A DNA stretch of 6,647 nt from an uncultured Treponema sp. (GTDB taxonomy: Bacteria > Spirochaetota > Spirochaetia > Treponematales > Treponemataceae), in assembly GCA_937901865.1 (NCBI GenBank), contig CALDID010000106.1:1-6647 (forward strand). Reading direction: 5' to 3'. The position numbers were made by a program, and so were the translations under genes. Below are positions 1 to 5,510 of the stretch, in pieces (the stretch's first letter is position 1; the number at the start of each line of letters is the position of its first letter). The notes under the pieces were generated by a model, which saw only the letters and a list, made by a program, of their open reading frames with translations, was not told where the DNA came from and did no database searches.

Positions 1-55
1 TTAGAGCAGAGGACTCATAATCCTTTTGTCCTAGGTTCAAGTCCTAGATGTCCCA
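1..55 (+). tRNA. tRNA-Met (CAT anticodon), 3' part only
   Basis: The window opens inside the D-arm of a tRNA. The anticodon stem GAGGA/TCCTT (9-13 with 21-25, one G-T pair) encloses the loop CTCATAA with anticodon CAT at 16-18. A 5-nt variable region follows. The T-arm is CTAGG/CCTAG (31-35 with 43-47) around the loop TTCAAGT. The 3' acceptor strand ATGTCCC occupies 48-54 and the discriminator A is at 55. The next bases are CTT, so CCA is not encoded and must be added after transcription. CAT can be elongator Met, initiator Met or lysidine-modified Ile. The anticodon stem lacks the three G-C pairs typical of an initiator, so elongator Met is favoured, but the acceptor 5' strand is outside the window. 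Confidence 0.93.
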
Positions 56-58
56 CTT

Positions 59-91
59 AAAGACGTTCGTTTATTGCGAGCGTCTTTTTTT
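59..91 (+). terminator. Intrinsic terminator of the tRNA transcript
   Basis: An 11-bp stem, AAAGACGTTCG (59-69) with CGAGCGTCTTT (77-87) including one T-G wobble, encloses a 7-nt loop and runs straight into a T-tract ending at 91. It lies 4 nt after the tRNA 3' end. This separates the tRNA from the polygalacturonase gene. Confidence 0.9.
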
Positions 92-208
92 ATACCTAAG
101 CATTTGCTAACTCTCTTTCTTGTTTATTTTGAAAGGCTTAAAAGATAATTTTGTAAGGCGCACAAAAAAATTTCTCGCAAAAGTCCAAAAACCGCCCGCA
201 TATATATC

Positions 209-252
209 TTGTGAAATCTCACTATCTAGCGCAAAATTTAAATACTAAGAGG
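209..252 (+). promoter_or_regulatory. Possible promoter and ribosome binding site of the GH28 gene
   Basis: TTGTGA (209-214), a 17-nt spacer and CAAAAT (232-237) form a weak candidate sigma-70-type promoter; transcription would begin near 244. AAGAGG (247-252) then lies 6 nt before the ATG at 259 and is a good Shine-Dalgarno. The ribosome site is the firmer part of this call. The -10 is poor, and the real promoter could lie elsewhere in 92-240, which is otherwise AT-rich without a recognisable gene. Confidence 0.35.
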
Positions 253-258
253 TTTCGT

Positions 259-1614
259 ATGATAGAAGTAACACTAAGTTCATTCGGTGGTAAAGGCGAT
301 GGAGCTTTTGATAATACAAGCGTTTTCAAAACTGCACTCGACAAATTAAAATCTTCAGGCGGCGGAAAACTCGTCGTAGAAGAAGGAGTATGGAGAGTTG
401 GTGCAATCGACTTGTTTTCTGACACAGAGCTACATATACAAAAAGGCGCAGTTCTTTCGTTTATCGAAGATGCTATGATTTATGAGCCTGTTTATACTCG
501 TTGGGAAGGCGTAGACTGCTATGCAATGCACTCTTTAATCAGAGCTGAAGGACAGACAAATGTTTCTATTACAGGAGAGGGCATTATCGAGGGCAACGGC
601 TCTTATTGGTGGAACTTGCGCAATGAAAAGAGAGCGAAAGGGCAAAAAGAGCCAAAAGAAGAATATGAAAAGCGGCTTGCTTCTCTCAACCCAGGATTTG
701 AAGCGCAGCCAGGCGGCGGCGGCGGAAGAGAAAATCAATTCTTGCGTCCGTGCCTCGTTGAGTTTTCAAGGTGTAGCGATGTAACAATAGAGGACGTTAC
801 TTTTAGAAACTCTCCTTTCTGGACAATTCACCCGCTCTATTCTTCTTGGGTTCGCCTTAGAAACGTAACGATAGAAAATCCTGCCGATGCACCAAACACA
901 GACGGTATCGACATCGACAGCTGTACAAACGTTGTTATTGAAGGCTGCACAGTGAGCGTGGGAGATGACGGCATTTGCTTGAAGAGTGGCAGCGGAGAAA
1001 GCGGCATAAAGGCGGCAAAACCAACAGAAAATGTACTTGTCAAAAACTGTACGGTAAAGAATGCACACGGCGGTATCGTTATCGGAAGCGAAACAGCAGC
1101 AGGAATTAGACACGTTTTAGCCGAAAACAGCTTTTTTCCGCAGACAGACCGCGGTATTCGCATAAAAAGCCGCAGAGGAAGAGGAGGCGAGATTTTCGAT
1201 ATTCAGCTCCGCAATCTTGAAATGAGCGATAATCTTTGTCCAATCGCGATAAATATGTTCTATAAGTGCGGCATAACCGACGTGAACTCCCCGCTTTTCA
1301 GTCTTGACGCACAGCCGATTACTGAAGAAACACCGTATATTCACGATGTTACAATCGATGGCGTAAAGGCTGTTCGCTGCAAGGCAAGCGCAGGATTTAT
1401 CGCAGGACTCAAAGAAAGAGCTATCGATAATCTTGTTATACGAAATTGCGCGTTTAGCACAGACGAAAATTCTGAAAAAAGCCCGATGGAAAGCGATATG
1501 TTCTATGGGTTGCCAGAGGTAAAAGCAAAGAGCTTTAGAGTGATTAACGCTCCGAATGCTACTTTTGAAAACGTTACAATCACAGGTCCAAAAGAAGTAT
1601 TCATTTACGAATAA
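259..1614 (+). CDS. Glycoside hydrolase family 28 polygalacturonase, probably cytoplasmic
   Basis: The 451-residue protein should hydrolyse alpha-1,4-galacturonosyl links in pectin-derived chains. It opens with the N-terminal GH28 signature FGGKGDG and then the right-handed beta-helix. All four catalytic motifs are present: NTDGID (N213, D215), GDD (D236, D237), HG (H270, G271) and RIK (R301, K303). D215, D236 and D237 correspond to the three catalytic aspartates known for the family. A five-glycine run at about 152-156 precedes REN. There is no signal peptide, so it probably acts inside the cell or periplasm-free on imported oligogalacturonides, which suggests an exo-acting enzyme; the exo mode is inferred. 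The ATG at 259 is chosen over a GTG at 211 because AAGAGG lies 6 nt upstream and the family signature starts near this Met. It is a single-gene unit between two terminators. Rhamnogalacturonan or xylogalacturonan hydrolase activity cannot be excluded. Confidence 0.93.
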   Translation: MIEVTLSSFGGKGDGAFDNTSVFKTALDKLKSSGGGKLVVEEGVWRVGAIDLFSDTELHIQKGAVLSFIEDAMIYEPVYTRWEGVDCYAMHSLIRAEGQTNVSITGEGIIEGNGSYWWNLRNEKRAKGQKEPKEEYEKRLASLNPGFEAQPGGGGGRENQFLRPCLVEFSRCSDVTIEDVTFRNSPFWTIHPLYSSWVRLRNVTIENPADAPNTDGIDIDSCTNVVIEGCTVSVGDDGICLKSGSGESGIKAAKPTENVLVKNCTVKNAHGGIVIGSETAAGIRHVLAENSFFPQTDRGIRIKSRRGRGGEIFDIQLRNLEMSDNLCPIAINMFYKCGITDVNSPLFSLDAQPITEETPYIHDVTIDGVKAVRCKASAGFIAGLKERAIDNLVIRNCAFSTDENSEKSPMESDMFYGLPEVKAKSFRVINAPNATFENVTITGPKEVFIYE

Positions 1615-1619
1615 TTTTT

Positions 1620-1654
1620 AGACGCTGCTTAGTTATCGCTAGGCAACGTTTTTT
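1620..1654 (+). terminator. Intrinsic terminator of the GH28 gene
   Basis: The arms 1620-1632 and 1639-1651 pair at 12 of 13 positions (one C-A mismatch, G-T wobbles) around the loop TTATCG, and a run of six T follows at 1649-1654. It begins 6 nt after the TAA stop. It argues that the downstream GH39 gene is not simply read through from the GH28 promoter. Confidence 0.85.
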
Positions 1655-1715
1655 GCATTTATATTGCATATATTTTATACATATTTACTTTTTAACTCGC
1701 GATATGCTCTTTCTA

Positions 1716-1731
1716 TGCTAAAATGTGAATA
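1716..1731 (+). promoter_or_regulatory. Extended -10 promoter placing the start point at the GH39 ATG
   Basis: TGCTAAAAT (1716-1724) is an extended -10 element (TGn plus TAAAAT). No convincing -35 sits at the right distance, as is common for extended -10 promoters. The expected start point, about 7 nt on, coincides with the ATG at 1731, and no purine-rich ribosome site precedes that ATG. A leaderless transcript is therefore predicted. TATGCT occurs twice at 11-bp spacing (1703-1708 and 1714-1719), the second copy overlapping the -10. Confidence 0.5.
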
Positions 1732-3221
1732 TGACTTACAACATCACAGGAAATGAGAATATTCCATTTAACAATAATGCGTTTTATTGTATTGGAACAG
1801 GGCGAATGGGGCTTGCACTGCAAAAGCAGTATTTTCAGCAACTACAGTTTGTGCAAGAGAAAATCGGCTTTGAACATATCCGAGGACACGGACTGTTTCA
1901 CGACGATATGGCAATTTATCACGAATACAAAGATGAAAGTTCAGGAGAAATAAAAGTTGAATACAACTGGACATATCTTGATATGGTGATGGACTCGTAT
2001 AAAGAGCTTAAAATAAAGCCATTTATCGAGCTTGGTTTTATGCCGAAAGAGCTTGCAAGCGATAAGCAAACAATTTTCTATTGGAAAGGCAACACAACGC
2101 CGCCAAAAGAATACGACAAATGGGCATCTCTTATAAAAGCAACGCTCAATCATCTCATCGACAGATACGGCAAAGATGAAGTTGTACAGTATCCTGTAGA
2201 AGTGTGGAACGAGCCTAATTTGCCAGGATTCTGGAAAGATGCCGATATGGAAGAGTATTTCAAGCTCTATGAAGTATCTGCAAAAGCAGTGAAAGAAGTC
2301 GATACGAGGTTTAAGGTGGGAGGTCCTGCTGTTTGCGGCGGAAGCGACCAAAAGTGGATAAAAGCATTCTTAGAGTTCGTAAAAAAACAGCATTGTCCGC
2401 TCGATTTTGTATCTCGTCATCACTATACAACAGAGCTGCCTAAAAACGCAGGTCATTACGGTTATCCAAAATTGCACCCAAAAGCAAAATGCTTTGAACA
2501 ACTCGACTCTACAAGAGGCATCGTAGACTCGTTTGAAGAGTTCAAAGGAATGAATATTCATGTAACCGAGTTTAACACGTCTTATATTCCCAATGCGCCT
2601 GTACACGATATGAACTTGAATGCCGCATACATAGCCTTAATGCTTTCCACCTTTGGCGACAATCATTTTTCTTATTCATATTGGACATTCGGCGATATAT
2701 TTGAAGAGTGTGGCGTACCGTTTTCTCTTTTTCACGGGGGATTTGGGCTTGTTGCAAATGGCGTGATTCCAAAGCCGACCTTTTGGACTTTCTTCTTTTA
2801 TAAGAAGCTCTCGCAAAAGTACGAAAAATGCGTTTTGCGGAACGAAAATTGTATTGTCGTAAAAACAACTGACGGGGGATATAGTGGAATTGCATGGAAC
2901 ATTGACGAAACATTAAGCGGAAGCGAAATCACGCTCGACCTATCTTTTCCGTTGAGAGAAAAAGATAATTCACTTTTAACGCAACTCGTTGATGAAGAGG
3001 TATGCAATCCGCTCAAAGTGTGGCACGATTTAGGAGAGCATGCAAATCCAAGCAAAGAAGAACTCGATATTTTAAGAGCGAGTGCAAACCCTTTAGTAAA
3101 AACAAGCCGCTCTAGCAACAAAATACACCTTGTATTAAAGCAAAACGCCGTTTGCTATTTTGAAATAAAAAGCGCACCTATCAAAAGCGACAGAGGTTAT
3201 ACCTATCAACGTTTAGTATAG
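1731..3221 (+). CDS. xynB: Glycoside hydrolase family 39 beta-xylosidase
   Basis: The 496-residue protein matches the length and layout of clan GH-A beta-xylosidases of the XynB type, which remove xylose from the non-reducing end of xylo-oligosaccharides with retention of configuration. It has the N-terminal CIGTGRMGLAL and IRGHGL blocks, the acid/base E161 in VWNEPNL, the nucleophile E280 in VTEFNTSY, then the SYWTFGDIFEE and HGGFGL blocks near 317-340. The last roughly 130 residues should form the accessory beta-sandwich. The two glutamates sit almost exactly where they do in the characterised Thermoanaerobacterium enzyme (about 160 and 277). There is no signal peptide, so a cytoplasmic enzyme is inferred. 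A GTG at 1725 is in frame two codons upstream; the ATG is preferred because the predicted start point falls on it. Other GH39 activities such as alpha-L-iduronidase fit less well. Confidence 0.94.
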   Translation: MTYNITGNENIPFNNNAFYCIGTGRMGLALQKQYFQQLQFVQEKIGFEHIRGHGLFHDDMAIYHEYKDESSGEIKVEYNWTYLDMVMDSYKELKIKPFIELGFMPKELASDKQTIFYWKGNTTPPKEYDKWASLIKATLNHLIDRYGKDEVVQYPVEVWNEPNLPGFWKDADMEEYFKLYEVSAKAVKEVDTRFKVGGPAVCGGSDQKWIKAFLEFVKKQHCPLDFVSRHHYTTELPKNAGHYGYPKLHPKAKCFEQLDSTRGIVDSFEEFKGMNIHVTEFNTSYIPNAPVHDMNLNAAYIALMLSTFGDNHFSYSYWTFGDIFEECGVPFSLFHGGFGLVANGVIPKPTFWTFFFYKKLSQKYEKCVLRNENCIVVKTTDGGYSGIAWNIDETLSGSEITLDLSFPLREKDNSLLTQLVDEEVCNPLKVWHDLGEHANPSKEELDILRASANPLVKTSRSSNKIHLVLKQNAVCYFEIKSAPIKSDRGYTYQRLV

Positions 3222-3226
3222 CATAA

Positions 3227-3276
3227 AAAAGCACACGCAAAGAAGTATTATCATTCTTTTCGTGTGCTTTTCTTTT
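3227..3276. terminator. Bidirectional intrinsic terminator between convergent genes
   Basis: AAAAGCACACG (3227-3237) pairs perfectly with CGTGTGCTTTT (3261-3271), and inside it AAAGAA (3239-3244) pairs with TTCTTT (3254-3259) across one mismatch, leaving a 9-nt loop. The plus strand continues as a T-rich tail to 3276. The minus strand ends in six T, from the A-run 3225-3230. The hairpin lies just after the GH39 stop and downstream of the convergent gene at 3365-5323, so it can end both transcripts. Confidence 0.88.
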
Positions 3277-3286
3277 GTCTGTGCCT

Positions 3287-3350
3287 CTTACAAAGTGGGC
3301 AGTACCTTACAAACCAGCCCTTTGCTACAAAGCGGGCTGTGCCTTACAAA
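3287..3350. repeat. Four degenerate ~19-nt intergenic repeats
   Basis: Four copies of a TACAAA core, three of them in the longer form CTTACAAA, begin at 3289, 3308, 3326 and 3345, that is at 19, 18 and 19 nt spacing. On the minus strand the consensus unit reads TTTGTAAGGCACAGCCCGC. Alternate units carry GGGCTG or CAGCCC, so neighbours fold back: CAGCCC (3315-3320) pairs with GGGCTG (3334-3339) and TTTG with CAAA inside it. A further match, TTTGTAAGGC followed by GCACA, lies at 150-164 upstream of the GH28 gene. The layout resembles REP-like palindromic elements, but the identity is unknown. It is not CRISPR, as the units are too short and there are no unique spacers. Confidence 0.6.
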
Positions 3351-3351
3351 T

Positions 3352-3364
3352 CAGCCATTGGCTG
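3352..3364 (-). other. Small perfect hairpin abutting a stop codon
   Basis: CAGCC-ATT-GGCTG forms a 5-bp dyad immediately after the TAA of the minus-strand gene. No U-tract follows in that orientation, so it is not an intrinsic terminator on its own; it may protect the mRNA 3' end or belong to the adjoining repeat block, whose CAGCC/GGCTG motif it shares. Confidence 0.5.
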
Positions 3365-5323
3365 TTAGTTTGGTATGCTCTTTACAAGTTTAATCATATA
3401 AAGCTGTATATACATAAACAAGGCATCGTGATTATGTATCTTTTGCATACCGTGGCTTTTCACAAGAGTATCTGCAAGGTTTTGGATTCTCTCAAGCGTG
3501 AAGCCGTCGCTTTTTAGTGTACGCAACACCTTTCGCATATAATCACGGATAAGAGAGTTCACATCTTCAACAAGATTTGCATGAGCAGTCTTGTCGATAA
3601 GCTGATTCCATTCGTGAATATAGCTCTCAAGCTCTCTGTCTATCGTAGAACTTGCAGACACAAGCTGCGTTTCGGCATACTGCGCCGAAGCTCTCAGTTC
3701 TCTCGCTCTTGAAAGTTTTGGGTTTCGCTTGTCTTCAGAAGCAGCTTTCGATTCAGCTTTTGCATATTCAGCCGCCTCTTCATTCTTCTTTTCTTTCTCT
3801 TTAATTTTCTCTTTCGTTGTCTTCTTCTTTGTCTTTGGCTTTGGCGGTCTAAAGACAAGCGACATAAACCACGCAATAACAGGAATAGAATACCACACAG
3901 GCAATTTTATTTTTGCGTCGGCTAAAAGTTCTTGACGGCTCATCATCAAGATTTCGCTATACGGAATAAGCTCTCCGTTTATAAACAGATTGACAAGCTC
4001 TGAAGAAGGCGATTGAGACTCCTGCATTTCAAGGTGAATTGTCTGCAAGAAAGGAGATTTCAAAAGCGCATACAGCACAGGAGATGCAAGGTCTATTTCT
4101 TGCTCTAGCTTCTGCTCAAAAGCCGCTTGACTTTTCATCTCTGGAAGCTGTTGAAACTTCTTGAGCGTGCTAAACCATTCAGTCGTCAGCTTTTCTCTCA
4201 CCGTAACGCGCGCATCAGAGCAAAGGCGTACAATAAGCGGAATAACTTTATCTTTCAAGATAAAATAATGCTGGTCTGCATTCGTTCTAAAGACAAGCAC
4301 GCGAGGAAGAGAGTTTTCTGGAGCGTCCGTCGTTATCAAATGCAAATAATCTTTAAGCTCTTGCTCTGTGTACTGCCCTAAAAGCGGCACGCCTTTTGCG
4401 TCTAAAAACTTTGAAATATCGCGGAATGTGAAATAGTACGGTGGCTTTAATAAAGTAGAATCGAGCTGCTTAAAAGCCAAATCACGCTGCATATTAGCTT
4501 GCGTTTTAGACTTATAGAACGAAGTCGCAAACTCTGCAATATACACACTCTGCAAGATACTGATGTCTTTTTGGTCATAATCCTTGCTCTTTTCGTAATC
4601 CTGCTTTATAAAGAAGCAAAGTTGACTCCAGTAATAGAACATATCGCCGTTTGTTTTAAGCGAAGTAATAGCATCTTTTGGACTTTGCACAAATTGGTCA
4701 AAGAAATTGTTTATAGTAAGTTCTTTTCCTTGATTAGCAACGATGAGCTTTTTCAAGAAATAATCGTGAGCTTCTTCTTTTGCAAGCAAGGCTTGAATCT
4801 TTGCCAAAGCCGCCTCTAAGAGCGTTTCGACAGGAATAGTAGACGGGAAAAGAATAGAAGCTACAGATTTTGGGAACTCAAGAGCGTAAAGAGTGCAATC
4901 ATCTTTATCTTTTTTCTCAAGATGCGATTGAATGAAATCGGCCGCATTTTGCTTAGCAAGAATCTCTCTAGGCACTCTTTTTGCAAGTTCATCAACGATA
5001 GGGAACGGAATGGCAGGATTGTCATCAATGCTCTTATATATTGCAGAAAACTTTTCTACATAGTGGGAAATAACCACAATAGCCATTTTCGGCTCTTCTG
5101 GAGCAATAAGGAACAATTCGCCTTTTTGCGCAAATTCAGCCAAATCCTTTCGTAAAAAGCCTTGAATATCATCAAGATATATCGCCAAATCAGGAGCTTC
5201 TTCAACTCTTTTTTTGACATATCTATACATATAATCACAAAAATCATGGAAAGGAATTATTCCCATGTTCTGCTTAGAACTAATCGATTTTAGTATCGAT
5301 AAAACATTCAGTGTCGAAGCCAT
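3365..5323 (-). CDS. Unrecognised 652-residue protein with hydrophobic segment and charged linker
   Basis: I do not recognise this family. The first roughly 470 residues look like a soluble, mainly helical domain with scattered Tyr/Phe and no catalytic motif I can name. One hydrophobic stretch, VWYSIPVIAWFMSLVF (about 476-491), is followed by a strongly basic then mixed-charge Lys/Glu/Ala-rich segment (about 492-545) likely to form a helix or coiled coil. A second helical domain (about 550-652) ends the protein. There is no N-terminal signal peptide. The hydrophobic stretch is short for a membrane span and could be a monotopic anchor or a buried helix; the flanking PPKPKTKKK would face the cytoplasm. 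The ATG at 5323 has GAGGA just upstream at short spacing. It is monocistronic in this window, converges on the GH39 gene and diverges from the Rpn-like gene. It resembles the large lineage-specific hypothetical proteins of spirochaetes, which is an impression only. Confidence 0.88.
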   Translation of the reverse strand: MASTLNVLSILKSISSKQNMGIIPFHDFCDYMYRYVKKRVEEAPDLAIYLDDIQGFLRKDLAEFAQKGELFLIAPEEPKMAIVVISHYVEKFSAIYKSIDDNPAIPFPIVDELAKRVPREILAKQNAADFIQSHLEKKDKDDCTLYALEFPKSVASILFPSTIPVETLLEAALAKIQALLAKEEAHDYFLKKLIVANQGKELTINNFFDQFVQSPKDAITSLKTNGDMFYYWSQLCFFIKQDYEKSKDYDQKDISILQSVYIAEFATSFYKSKTQANMQRDLAFKQLDSTLLKPPYYFTFRDISKFLDAKGVPLLGQYTEQELKDYLHLITTDAPENSLPRVLVFRTNADQHYFILKDKVIPLIVRLCSDARVTVREKLTTEWFSTLKKFQQLPEMKSQAAFEQKLEQEIDLASPVLYALLKSPFLQTIHLEMQESQSPSSELVNLFINGELIPYSEILMMSRQELLADAKIKLPVWYSIPVIAWFMSLVFRPPKPKTKKKTTKEKIKEKEKKNEEAAEYAKAESKAASEDKRNPKLSRARELRASAQYAETQLVSASSTIDRELESYIHEWNQLIDKTAHANLVEDVNSLIRDYMRKVLRTLKSDGFTLERIQNLADTLVKSHGMQKIHNHDALFMYIQLYMIKLVKSIPN

Positions 5324-5331
5324 AATTCCTC

Positions 5332-5360
5332 ATCATAACAGCTTTATTCTATTTTAACAA
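5332..5360 (-). promoter_or_regulatory. Promoter of the 652-residue protein gene
   Basis: Reading the minus strand, TTGTTA (5360-5355), a 17-nt spacer and TATGAT (5337-5332) form a good promoter, with 8 nt from the -10 to the ATG, so the start point would fall at or within 2-3 nt of the start codon. An alternative extended -10, TGTTAAAAT (5359-5351), would give a leader of about 20 nt that includes the GAGGA at 5331-5327. The sequence does not decide between a leaderless and a short-leader transcript. Confidence 0.5.
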
Positions 5361-5474
5361 GCAAAAAAAGCCCTCTAAAACAAAAAGCTGTATATATACC
5401 CATATTTTCGGCGCAAAAAGTCAAAAAGTTCTTATTGTTTTTTATCCCCTGCCCTATCGAAGCAAAATTAAGCA

Positions 5475-5510
5475 CTGACATTTACCTATTTCTATGGTAT
5501 AATAGGCGAT
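5475..5510 (+). promoter_or_regulatory. Near-consensus promoter giving a leaderless Rpn-like mRNA
   Basis: CTGACA (5475-5480), a spacer of exactly 17 nt and a perfect TATAAT (5498-5503) form the best promoter in the window. Only seven bases, AGGCGAT, separate the -10 from the ATG at 5511, so transcription should begin at or one base before the start codon. There is no room for a transcribed Shine-Dalgarno. Confidence 0.75.

Noticed and set aside
211..258. Upstream GTG start extending the GH28 protein by 16 residues
   Set aside because: No ribosome site before 211, the added residues are neither a signal peptide nor part of the family's usual N-terminus, and AAGAGG lies at proper spacing before the ATG at 259.
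766..1163. Open frames antisense to the GH28 gene
   Set aside because: Cysteine-rich or low-complexity shadows of the beta-helix coding frame, without ribosome sites or recognisable domains.
3287..3350. CRISPR array
   Set aside because: Period of 18-19 nt leaves no room for spacers, units are degenerate, and no cas gene is present.
3400..3412. 13-base exact match AAAGCTGTATATA also at 5384-5396
   Set aside because: One such match is expected by chance in a window of this size, and one copy lies in coding sequence.
3275..3517. Plus-strand 80-residue open frame across the repeat block
   Set aside because: It is made from the intergenic repeats and the antisense of the 652-residue gene, with no ribosome site; its apparent peptide repeat reflects the DNA repeat.
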